Of a stretch of DNA of 17,552 nucleotides, positions 7,398-14,368 are shown piece by piece. The position numbers and the translations under genes were made by a program. A model generated the notes under the pieces. The model had not been told where the DNA came from, searched no databases, and saw only the letters and a program-made list of their open reading frames with translations. The first letter of the stretch is position 1. Each line of letters begins with the position of its first letter. Origin of the DNA: CAYMND01 sp964465065 (GTDB taxonomy: Bacteria > Acidobacteriota > Aminicenantia > UBA2199); the NCBI GenBank assembly GCA_964465065.1, contig CAYXHZ010000059.1, forward strand, positions 1 through 17,552. Reading direction: 5' to 3'.

Positions 7398-7798
7398 TGT
7401 TCCGTATCAAATTCAGCCGCGAATTCACCCTCAAGATCCTGTATCAGGCGGACCTGCTCAACCTGCCCGACGACGAGAAAGAGGCCCTTCTCAACCAGGA
7501 GCTGCTCAAGGCCCTCGGCCTGAGCGACATCGAACGCGATTTCATCGCCCGCCTGGCCCGGGAAGTCTTCGCCAATCAGCTCGAAATGGACAACCGCATT
7601 CAGGAACACCTGATCGGCTGGCGGCTCAACCGACTGACACCGATCGACCGCAACCTGTTGCGCATGGGATTGGCCGAGGCCCGCTTCAACGACCAGAAGG
7701 GCATCATCATCGACGACATCATCCGCATCGCCAAAAAGTACAGCGAAGAGGAATCCTACAAAATCATCAACGCCGTTCTGGACAAGATCATTCCATGA
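7397..7798 (+). CDS. nusB: Transcription antitermination factor NusB
   Basis: A 133-residue all-helical RNA-binding protein. With NusE (S10) it binds boxA RNA to form the antitermination complex on rRNA operons. The N-terminal FSREFTLKILYQADLL helix and the C-terminal LTPIDRNLLRMGLAEARF ... GIIIDDIIRIAKKYSEEES stretch are typical NusB sequence, and the length is normal. Its ATG overlaps the ribH stop by one base. Its own TGA overlaps the next ATG as ATGA, implying translational coupling in both directions. Confidence 0.96.
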   Translation: MFRIKFSREFTLKILYQADLLNLPDDEKEALLNQELLKALGLSDIERDFIARLAREVFANQLEMDNRIQEHLIGWRLNRLTPIDRNLLRMGLAEARFNDQKGIIIDDIIRIAKKYSEEESYKIINAVLDKIIP

Positions 7799-8478
7799 AT
7801 CGCCTTCTGCTTCTCTGTTTTCTGTCCCTGCCCCACCTGCAGATGGACATGATGCGATTGGCTCTGCCGCTGCGCAGCCAACCCCTCATCCACGACTACC
7901 GCAACAGCAACTTCTCGCAAAAGGCGCAGATCGAGAAAAACCGTCTGGTCTGTCAGATCGAAACCTGCGACTATACGGCTCTGGCCAGACCTTTCCGCAT
8001 CCTGGTCGATGCCGATTACATCGAACGCCTGCCGAATCGGACCGCCGGGCTGACCCGTCACCTGCTGGCCGGCAGCGTCAATCTGAGCGAATACATCGGC
8101 AGCTGCTCCACTTACCTGCGCCAAAACATCCGCTACCGGGAAACGATGTCCAGCGACGATCCGGAACAGATCATCGCCAGCCAGGCCGCCAACTGCATCG
8201 GCTACTGCAGTCTGTTTCAGACCTTTCTGCGGGCCGGCAGCATCAGCAGCAAGGTCATCCGTGGCTTCTATCTGCAACGGGAAGCCGGCGAACGTGTCAG
8301 ACTGGTCCCGCACCGCTGGCTGGAGATCACGCTGAACGAAGAGGAACGCATTTTCTTCGATCCCCAGTACCAAAGTTTCGGCGCCGACTACATCAAGACC
8401 GACGATGCGATACAATTCACCAAGATCAGGAAATTTGCCGGGCGCCTGCTCAAACGCAGCCAGCGTCTTTCAAACTAG
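7795..8478 (+). CDS. Exported transglutaminase-like (papain-fold) protein
   Basis: A 227-residue protein with an N-terminal hydrophobic stretch (NRLLLLCFLSLP) that looks like a short signal peptide or anchor. The middle holds a transglutaminase-core triad: Cys134 in ANCIGYCSLFQTFLR, His173 in VPHRWLEI, and Asp189 in FFDPQYQ. The 12-residue Cys-to-Arg spacing and the GSISSKVIRGF segment fit the family pattern C...LR..GI.AR. Bacterial members are usually proteases or amidases, and the substrate cannot be predicted. The ATG overlaps the nusB stop (ATGA), and lysS follows after 12 nt. A longer open frame in this phase begins upstream inside ribH, but the coupled ATG followed by a signal-like N-terminus marks the real start. 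Confidence 0.8.
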   Translation: MNRLLLLCFLSLPHLQMDMMRLALPLRSQPLIHDYRNSNFSQKAQIEKNRLVCQIETCDYTALARPFRILVDADYIERLPNRTAGLTRHLLAGSVNLSEYIGSCSTYLRQNIRYRETMSSDDPEQIIASQAANCIGYCSLFQTFLRAGSISSKVIRGFYLQREAGERVRLVPHRWLEITLNEEERIFFDPQYQSFGADYIKTDDAIQFTKIRKFAGRLLKRSQRLSN

Positions 8479-8490
8479 GAGGCTCTAGAC

Positions 8491-9963
8491 ATGGAAGATC
8501 AATCTTCAATCCGTCTGCAAAAACTCGACAAACTGAGGGAACTCGGCGTAGAGGTTTATCCCTACGCCTACGATAAAACTCACCATTGCGCCGATATCCT
8601 CCGCGACTACGGCGAAAAAGACAAGGAAACCCTGGAAAATGAGGCCGTACAGGTATCCGTGGCCGGCCGGCTGACCGCCATCCGCAGCATGGGCAAAAGC
8701 GCATTCGCCCACTTGCTGGACGGCAGCGGCAAAATCCAGATCTATTTCCGCAAAGACCGGCTCGAGGAAAAGGAATTCGAGATTCTCAAGCTGCTGGACA
8801 TCGGCGATATCGTCGGAGTGTCCGGCAAACTGTTCCGCACCCAGAGCAACGAGTTGACCATTCAGGCCGATTCGCTGACCTTTCTGACCAAGTCCCTGCA
8901 TCCGCTGCCGGAGAAATGGCACGGTCTGCAGGACAAGGAGTTACGGCACCGCCAGCGTTTTCTGGACCTGATCGTCAACGAGGACACCCGCCGCGTCTTC
9001 TCCCTGCGTTCGGAACTGATCCAGGAAGTCCGCCTGTTCTTCTACCAGCGCGGTTACCGCGAGGTCGAGACCCCGATGATGCAGCCCCTGGCCGGCGGAG
9101 CCAGCGCCAAGCCCTTCGTCACCCACCACAACGCCCTGGACATCGATCTCTACCTGCGCATCGCCCCGGAGCTCTACCTGAAACGGCTGCTGGTCGGCGG
9201 CATGGAGAAGGTTTTCGAAATCAACCGCAATTTCCGTAACGAAGGCACCTCGCAGCGTCACAACCCGGAATTCACCATGATCGAGTTCTACGAGCTCTAC
9301 AAGGACCTCTGGTATTACCTGGAGTTGACCGAAGACCTCATCTGCCGGCTCAACAACGCCTTCACCCAGGGCGGCATCGTCAGCTACAACGACCAGACCG
9401 TCAATCTGAACCCCCCGTTCGCCCGCATCGGCTTCATGGAAGGGATCCTGCGCCATTCCAAGCTGAGCCAGGACGAAGTCTGGGACGAGGAAGCCGTCAA
9501 AAAACATATCGCCAGAGAGTTTCCGGAAGAAGAGATGCCGCCGACCTTCGGCAAGCAGCTCGACCTTCTCTTCAGCAAATACGTGGAACCGACCCTCAAG
9601 GAACCAACCTTCGTCACCGATTTCCCGGTGGCCATCTCCCCGCTCACCAAACGCTCCCGCAAAGACCCCCGCCTGACCGAACGTTTCGAGCTCTACATCG
9701 CCGGCATGGAGATGGGCAACGCCTATTCCGAGCTCAACGATCCCGTCGATCAGCGCGGCCGACTCGAGGCCCAGCTTCGCGACAAGGAGATGGGCGACGA
9801 CGAGGCTCAGGCTCTGGACGAGGATTTTCTGCGGGCCTTGGAACAAGGCATGGCCCCGGCCGCCGGAGAGGGTATCGGCATTGACCGTCTGGTCATGCTC
9901 TATGCCGGCGTGTCCTCGATCCGCGAAGTCATCCTGTTCCCCCTGCTGCGCCCCAAGAGCTGA
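8491..9963 (+). CDS. lysS: Lysyl-tRNA synthetase, class II
   Basis: A 490-residue cytoplasmic enzyme that charges tRNA-Lys with lysine. About 55-130 is the N-terminal OB-fold anticodon-binding domain (VSVAGRLTAIRSMGKSAF). The class II catalytic core follows: motif 1 around 188-200 (GYREVETPMMQPL), motif 2 around 242-267 (FEINRNFRNEG, HNPEFTMIEFY), and motif 3 around 459-472 (GEGIGIDRLVML with Arg466). Length matches bacterial LysS. AGGAGG sits 6-11 nt before the ATG, overlapping the end of the preceding gene region. The downstream permease gene starts 5 nt after the stop. The GMEMGNAYSELNDP block is a further LysS signature. Confidence 0.98.
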   Translation: MEDQSSIRLQKLDKLRELGVEVYPYAYDKTHHCADILRDYGEKDKETLENEAVQVSVAGRLTAIRSMGKSAFAHLLDGSGKIQIYFRKDRLEEKEFEILKLLDIGDIVGVSGKLFRTQSNELTIQADSLTFLTKSLHPLPEKWHGLQDKELRHRQRFLDLIVNEDTRRVFSLRSELIQEVRLFFYQRGYREVETPMMQPLAGGASAKPFVTHHNALDIDLYLRIAPELYLKRLLVGGMEKVFEINRNFRNEGTSQRHNPEFTMIEFYELYKDLWYYLELTEDLICRLNNAFTQGGIVSYNDQTVNLNPPFARIGFMEGILRHSKLSQDEVWDEEAVKKHIAREFPEEEMPPTFGKQLDLLFSKYVEPTLKEPTFVTDFPVAISPLTKRSRKDPRLTERFELYIAGMEMGNAYSELNDPVDQRGRLEAQLRDKEMGDDEAQALDEDFLRALEQGMAPAAGEGIGIDRLVMLYAGVSSIREVILFPLLRPKS

Positions 9964-9968
9964 CCACC

Positions 9969-11186
9969 ATGCGTTTCGCCCTGTTCGTGGCCCGCCGCTA
10001 CCTGCACAAAGGTGGTAAACACTCGTTCATTTCCACCATATCCTGGGTGTCCGTTTCCGGAATCGCCATCGGGGTGGCCGCGCTGGTCATCGCCCTGGCC
10101 CTGATCAACGGTTTTCAGGGCGATCTGCGCAACAAACTGCTGGAAGCCACGGCCCACATCATGGTCTCTCAGGGATTCGGCGACGGCATTGCGGATTACG
10201 AGGCCCTGAGCCGGCGGATCCTGACTGAAAATCCCGAAACGGTCCGCAGCGTCAGTCCGGTCGTCTACGGCACGGTACTGGTCAAAGGCGAGGGCCGCAA
10301 CAGCGGCGGAGCGATCCTGCGCGGCTTCCCGCTGGATGCCGACAAATCGCAGAACTGGCAAAGGCAATTGACCCAGGGCAGACTGCCAGAACAGGCGGAC
10401 GAGCTGATGGCCGGTCACGACCTGGCCGGCCGGCTCGGACTTCTGCCCGGAGACCGCTGCATCGTCACCATTCCGACACCGGTGCTGACTCCCGGCGGCG
10501 CCCTGCCCAAGCTGAAGCGCCTGCGCGTCAGCGGCATCTACAAGAGCGGCGTCTACGAAGTGGACAACACCACGCTGCTGATGCCTCTGGCGGCGGCCCA
10601 GTCCCTGTTCCGCATGTCGGACCGGGTACATTACCTGCAGCTGTACCTCTTCGACATCAACCAGGCCGAGACCCTGGCCCAAAAGCTGCGCCTCGAGCTG
10701 GACCCCGACCTGTCCATCATCACCTGGAAGGATCTCAACAGTTCCCTGTATTCGGCGCTGGACCTGGAAAAGACCGTGCTCTTCTTCACCCTGACCCTGA
10801 TTATCATCGTCGCTTCGCTCAACATCGTCGCCGGCCTGATCCTGTTGGTCTACGAGAAACGGAAGGACATCGGCATTCTCAGCTCCTGTGGAACCCCGAT
10901 GAAGGTCATCCGGCAGATCTTCTTTCTGCAGGGCGGCATCATCGGCCTGATCGGCACCGGCGCCGGAGTCGCCCTGGGCAGCCTGTTCTGTCTGATCGCC
11001 AACCGCTTCGAGCTGATCAAGGTGCCGGCCGAAATCTACCAGATGAGCCATATCCCGTTCCGCATCGTCGGCACCGACATGCTGGCCGTCATCGCCGCTT
11101 CGATGTTCATCTGCCTGACGGCCACCCTGTTTCCGTCGCGCCGGGCGGCCCGCATCAACGTCATCGAGGCCGTCAAAAACGAATGA
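9969..11186 (+). CDS. LolC/LolE-like lipoprotein-releasing ABC permease (FtsX family)
   Basis: A 405-residue inner-membrane protein with the MacB/LolC topology. There is one N-terminal helix at about 22-46 (ISWVSVSGIAIGVAALVIAL), then a long periplasmic domain to about 265. Three more helices follow at about 270-293, 317-343 and 371-390. It ends in the family tail FPSRRAARINVIEAVKNE. The N-terminal FVARRYLHKGGKHSFISTISW is characteristic of LolC/LolE. In diderms the LolCDE complex extracts mature lipoproteins from the inner membrane for LolA. The ATPase LolD is not encoded next to it, so it must be elsewhere. One fused-type LolC/E protein may serve both permease roles. The gene follows lysS by 5 nt, and its TGA overlaps the next ATG. 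Confidence 0.9.
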   Translation: MRFALFVARRYLHKGGKHSFISTISWVSVSGIAIGVAALVIALALINGFQGDLRNKLLEATAHIMVSQGFGDGIADYEALSRRILTENPETVRSVSPVVYGTVLVKGEGRNSGGAILRGFPLDADKSQNWQRQLTQGRLPEQADELMAGHDLAGRLGLLPGDRCIVTIPTPVLTPGGALPKLKRLRVSGIYKSGVYEVDNTTLLMPLAAAQSLFRMSDRVHYLQLYLFDINQAETLAQKLRLELDPDLSIITWKDLNSSLYSALDLEKTVLFFTLTLIIIVASLNIVAGLILLVYEKRKDIGILSSCGTPMKVIRQIFFLQGGIIGLIGTGAGVALGSLFCLIANRFELIKVPAEIYQMSHIPFRIVGTDMLAVIAASMFICLTATLFPSRRAARINVIEAVKNE

Positions 11187-12331
11187 GACTGGGAATCGAT
11201 CGGTTCTGGGATTCACCGGTCAAACCGGGTGCCGCCTGCGCCCTGATCTGTGCCGGCAGCGCCGTGGACAGCCGGGGCCGACCGGTCTTCCGTCTGGTGC
11301 ACGAACGGCTCGGTCCGCGCCTGAAATGCATCTGGTCTCTGCAGCATGGCTTTTTCAACGATAAACAGGACAACATGATCCTGTCCGATTCCTTCGTTCA
11401 CCCAGAGCTGGGCATTCCCGTTTACAGTCTCTACGGACAAAGCCTGACTCCCCGTCCGGACTGGCTGCAGGGTCTGGACACCCTGATCGTCGATATCCAG
11501 GACGTCGGCACCCGGGTGTACACCTTCACCAACCATCTGGTCGAGTTGGCCCGCTGTCTGAGCGGCCAATCCATCCGCTGGATCGTGCTGGACCGACCCA
11601 ACCCCTTGGGCGGAATCGATCTGGAAGGACCGCTGCTGCAGCCCGATCACCGCAGTATCGTCGGTGAACTGGCCGTGCCCATGCGCCATGCCCTGAGCAG
11701 CGCCGAGTACCTGAAGCTGGCGATAAGCGAAGAAAACCTGGCCATCGACTGTGATGTCGTCCCCGTCACGGACTGGCAACGCGACCGGCACGGCCACGGC
11801 ATCTGGACCCTGCCCTCACCCAATATGCCTTCGCCAGCGACCGCCCACATCTACCCCGGCGCCGTTCTGCTGGAAGGCAGCAACCTTTCCGAAGGCCGTG
11901 GCACCACCCGCCCCTTCGAACTGGTCGGCGCCCCGTTCCTGGATGGCTCCGCATTGGCCCGGTACATGAATTCGCTTCCGGCCACCGGGATCATCGCCAT
12001 CCCCATGCACTTCAAGCCTGAATTTTCGAAATTCGGTCATGAAATCTGCAGCGGCATTCTCTGTCACCAACCCGATCCGAAAAAAACGCGCAGTTTCGCC
12101 TTCTTTTACGAACTGCTGCGCTGGATTTTCCACCGCCATCCCGATTCGTTCGCCTGGAAGAAGCCGCCCTACGAGTTCGAATACCAGCGCCTGCCCATCG
12201 ACATGATCTGCGGCGGTCCCAAGCTGCGTCTGGCCATCGAGAACGACGTTCCTCTGCCGCAATGGCTGGCGGAAAGCGAGGCTGAATACCCGGAGTACCG
12301 GGAGCGGACGGCAGGGATTCTTCTGTACTGA
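11183..12331 (+). CDS. NamZ/DUF1343-family protein (exo-beta-N-acetylmuramidase-like)
   Basis: A 382-residue protein with clear DUF1343 signatures: IPVYSLYG at 79-85, DIQDVGTRVYTF at 104-115, LDRPNPLGG at 136-144, LPSPNMP at 210-216, and YPG with EGSNLSEGRGTTRPFE at 224-246. It ends in ...RTAGILLY, like the usual YLLY tail. NamZ of Bacillus subtilis removes terminal MurNAc from peptidoglycan fragments. No signal peptide is visible, so a cytoplasmic cell-wall recycling role is more likely than secretion. The PEHG motif of classic members reads LQHG here (53-56), followed by KQDNM, suggesting a subfamily. ATGA overlaps the permease gene. The last 20 codons lie inside repeat A and are duplicated in repeats B and C. 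Confidence 0.85.
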   Translation: MRLGIDRFWDSPVKPGAACALICAGSAVDSRGRPVFRLVHERLGPRLKCIWSLQHGFFNDKQDNMILSDSFVHPELGIPVYSLYGQSLTPRPDWLQGLDTLIVDIQDVGTRVYTFTNHLVELARCLSGQSIRWIVLDRPNPLGGIDLEGPLLQPDHRSIVGELAVPMRHALSSAEYLKLAISEENLAIDCDVVPVTDWQRDRHGHGIWTLPSPNMPSPATAHIYPGAVLLEGSNLSEGRGTTRPFELVGAPFLDGSALARYMNSLPATGIIAIPMHFKPEFSKFGHEICSGILCHQPDPKKTRSFAFFYELLRWIFHRHPDSFAWKKPPYEFEYQRLPIDMICGGPKLRLAIENDVPLPQWLAESEAEYPEYRERTAGILLY

Positions 12332-12493
12332 CATTCCCGTTCCCCGCTTTTCTGGCCAACCAAAAATGAATAGAAACCACGTCAGTAAGCGTCCCAAGGG
12401 CGGGGGGGACTGCGTCACGTAAGGCGTAGAATAAATGAAAATACCAGTCTGGTTACTTGACTTGTTCTTTTAATGGGTGTCACCAACGAGTCC
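12269..12493 (+). repeat. Dispersed repeat copy A, overlapping the namZ 3' end
   Basis: From 12269 to 12359 this matches copy B (14145-14234) with about four differences in 91 positions. The match covers the last 20 namZ codons, the stop and 28 bp beyond. The middle (12360-12460) has diverged. The right end, 12461-12493 (CTTTTAATGGGTGTCACCAA then CGAGTCC), again matches copy B closely. The copy lacks the REP-like left head found in B and C, since genuine namZ coding sequence stands there. The CGGGGGGGACTGCGTCACGT segment near 12401-12420 adds another GGGGAC-type motif. Confidence 0.85.
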
Positions 12494-12600
12494 TTATCGT
12501 TTCAAATCAGCTTTTCTTTATCATAGAACTGTTTACAATGTATTATTTTAGTCTCTTTAATCTCTGGCTGTTCTGATATTGGGCTTGCCCTTGCATGCTA

Positions 12601-12621
12601 TCAGTTTATCTGCTAAACTGA
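12601..12621. promoter_or_regulatory. Operator dyad at the marR start codon
   Basis: TCAGTTTA-TCTGC-TAAACTGA is a perfect 8-bp inverted repeat with a 5-nt spacer, ending 4 nt before the marR ATG. Its size and position are typical of MarR-type autorepression sites. A weak promoter (TTGCAT 12591-12596, 17 nt, TAAACT 12614-12619) would have its -10 box inside the dyad and start transcription at about the ATG. The nearby GGGCTTGCCC (12581-12590) is a second, smaller palindrome. Confidence 0.65.
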
Positions 12622-12625
12622 AAAA

Positions 12626-13117
12626 ATGAAAAACACAAAACCGTTTGTTGAAAATGTAGTACAAGCCTTCACCCGACTTTACTACAAGCTGAAAAGGCTA
12701 GAGAAGGAAACGGTTGATTTCGGAACTGGCGATCGGATTTTTGCATCAGAGCTCCATATCATTCAAGCCTTAGGGAAAGAATGGTGTCATACGGTCAGTG
12801 ATTTGTCAGCCCATTTCAGTATCACGAAGGGAGCGGTTTCTCAAATCGTAACCAAGCTTGTTCAGAAAGGCTGTATCGTTAAAATTAGATATAAAGAAAA
12901 ACCGAAAGAAATCGAACTCCGGTTAACAGATAAAGGAGCAAAAGTATTTGAAGCTCATGAGCGATTGCATAGAGATTTAGATGATGATTTTTTAAACTTT
13001 GTAGCCAAGATCCCCCATGATCAGGTTCAGACCTTTTTTAAAATTCTATGCCAGGTGGAGGGTTATTTTGATCAATTTACTATATCAGAAGATAAAAATT
13101 CAAAAGATAAAAAATAG
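12626..13117 (+). CDS. MarR-family transcriptional regulator
   Basis: A 163-residue protein with a winged HTH. Helices lead into SELHIIQALGKE (41-52) and TVSDLSAHFSITKGAVSQ (57-73), with the recognition helix around 67-77. The wing is at 84-97 (IVKIRYKEKPKEIELRL), followed by TDKGAKVFEAHERLH and a C-terminal dimerisation helix. MarR proteins are usually dimeric repressors relieved by small ligands or oxidation; cysteines 54, 83 and 142 are possible sensors. The tail is highly charged (SEDKNSKDKK). Codon use is AT-richer than in the operon to the left, suggesting acquisition. No Shine-Dalgarno precedes the ATG (CTGAAAAAATG). With the promoter placement this hints at a leaderless message. The nmrA-like gene follows 12 nt after the stop. 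Confidence 0.88.
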   Translation: MKNTKPFVENVVQAFTRLYYKLKRLEKETVDFGTGDRIFASELHIIQALGKEWCHTVSDLSAHFSITKGAVSQIVTKLVQKGCIVKIRYKEKPKEIELRLTDKGAKVFEAHERLHRDLDDDFLNFVAKIPHDQVQTFFKILCQVEGYFDQFTISEDKNSKDKK

Positions 13118-13129
13118 GGAGAGATCGAT

Positions 13130-14017
13130 ATGACGCAAAAAATTCTGGTGATGGGGTCTACTGGTCGAGTTGGTCATGAACTTGTTCTGAAACTTGCCGA
13201 GGACGGTATAGCGGTGAGAGCGGCAACACGTAATCCAGAAAAGATTAATCGCAAGGGCTTTCCAGCCAATGTACAGGCTGTTGAAGTGGATTATGAGAAA
13301 CCAAAAACATTCGCTCTAGCCCTGGCAGGTGTAGAAAAACTATTTCTGGTCGTACGCCCTGGGGACAACAGTTCGGATAAGGTTGCCATACCGCTTGTCG
13401 ACGAAGCAAAGAAGGCTAAGGTCAGACACATTGTCACCTTGACAGCAATGGGCGTCGAGCAGGATGAAAGCTTTATGCTGCGAATTTTGGAGAAACATAT
13501 CGAAGACACTGGTGTTCCCTATACTCATCTGCGCCCCAATTGGTTCATGCAGGGATTTGATTCAGGACCGCTTTACGATGGAATTATTGCGAACAAAGCC
13601 ATCCATCTTCCGGCTGGAGACGGACAAATATCGTTTATCGATGTTCGAGATTTGGCTACAGTGGCCTATTGTGTACTGGTTCAGCCAGGTCATCTGAACA
13701 AGGCGTACACTCTGACTGGTGGTGAAGCTTTGAATTATCATCAAGCCGCAGAAAAGATCTCCATGGCAAGCGGTGAAAAGATCAGTTATGTAACAATAAG
13801 CGAAGAGGTTTTTACAATTGCACTGAAGAAAAAAGGGGTTTCCGATGATCTTATTCAACGCTGGATTTTTTTCTATCGCCGGGTACGCCAGGGATCATGT
13901 GCTTTGATAACGCATGATGTTGAAACGATAATCGGCCGTTTGCCGATTTCGTTCGATCAATATGTCAGTGACCATTCTTCGGCCTGGAAACATGGCGTTG
14001 GGCCAATGAAAACATAG
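13130..14017 (+). CDS. NmrA/atypical SDR NAD(P)-binding oxidoreductase-like protein
   Basis: A 295-residue Rossmann-fold protein. The dinucleotide-binding GSTGRVG loop is at 8-14, followed by beta-strand and RAATRNPEK (positions typical for NADP phosphate recognition). VEVDYEKPKTFALALAGVEKLF and RHIVTLTAMGVEQ continue the fold. THLRPNWFMQGF and FIDVRDLATVAY are characteristic of NmrA-like and QorB-like atypical SDRs. The classic YxxxK is not evident, so it may be a quinone or aldehyde reductase or a redox-sensing NAD(P)-binding protein. Its GGGAGAG ribosome binding site overlaps the end of marR, so the two form an operon under the operator at 12601-12621. A MarR-NmrA pair often responds to electrophiles or quinones; that role is inference. 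Base composition matches marR and not the surrounding genes. Confidence 0.87.
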   Translation: MTQKILVMGSTGRVGHELVLKLAEDGIAVRAATRNPEKINRKGFPANVQAVEVDYEKPKTFALALAGVEKLFLVVRPGDNSSDKVAIPLVDEAKKAKVRHIVTLTAMGVEQDESFMLRILEKHIEDTGVPYTHLRPNWFMQGFDSGPLYDGIIANKAIHLPAGDGQISFIDVRDLATVAYCVLVQPGHLNKAYTLTGGEALNYHQAAEKISMASGEKISYVTISEEVFTIALKKKGVSDDLIQRWIFFYRRVRQGSCALITHDVETIIGRLPISFDQYVSDHSSAWKHGVGPMKT

Positions 14018-14084
14018 CTGGGTTTTGGAGCACTATTTGTTCCATATCTAGAAAGAGCTGGAAATATATCGCAAAGCGCTGAGC

Positions 14085-14332
14085 CAATGATGGGGGACGG
14101 TGGCTTACTTCTTTACAATGAATCAAGAATTCAATACAAAGACAGCGGAAAGCGGGGCTGAATACCCGGAGTACCGGGAGCGGACGGCAGGGATTCTTCT
14201 GTACCGACATTCCCGTTCCCCGTTTTCTCGCCAATATCGACCGAAACCGTCAAGCTGCGCCGGCTTTGTGACCATGTGACGTACCGCCCTCAACGAGTCC
14301 TTGTCCTTTTAATGGGCGTCCCCAACGAGTCC
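14085..14332 (+). repeat. Dispersed repeat copy B, full length
   Basis: The left head CAATGATGGGGGACGG at 14085-14100 is followed by GTGGCTTACTTCTTTAC and a namZ-tail-like segment (14145-14234). A block ending GTGACGTACCG comes next, and the right end is AATGGGCGTCCCCAACGAGT at 14311-14330. The ends carry inverted GGGGACG (14093-14099) and CGTCCCC (14317-14323). Internally, GAAAGCGGGG pairs with CCCCGTTTTC, and CCCGG-AGTA-CCGGG is a perfect small hairpin. The namZ-like frame has lost its stop (TGA to CGA). It is roughly 90% identical to copy C. AACGAGTCC occurs twice (14292-14300 and 14324-14332). Confidence 0.85.
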
Positions 14333-14348
14333 ATGTTTTCATTGGGCC

Positions 14349-14364
14349 TAATGGGTCTCCCCAA
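14349..14364 (+). repeat. Degenerate extra copy of the repeat's right-end motif
   Basis: AATGGGTCTCCCCAAC resembles the right end of copy B (AATGGGCGTCCCCAAC) and abuts the stop codon of the M3 peptidase gene at 14369. It suggests the end module can occur alone or be tandemly duplicated. Confidence 0.45.
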
Positions 14365-14368
14365 CCGA

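Noticed and set aside
7177..7794. Long upstream extension of the transglutaminase-like frame
   Set aside because: It overlaps ribH and nusB in another frame and gives low-complexity Arg/Pro-rich sequence; the coupled ATG at 7795 starts a signal-like N-terminus.
13965..14234. 89-codon minus-strand frame inside repeat B, with a similar peptide readable in A and C
   Set aside because: The shared peptide follows from the nucleotide repeat itself; the frame runs antisense into nmrA and has no independent support.
14085..14332. Insertion sequence with transposase
   Set aside because: The unit is about 250 bp and encodes no protein resembling a transposase; at most a non-autonomous element.
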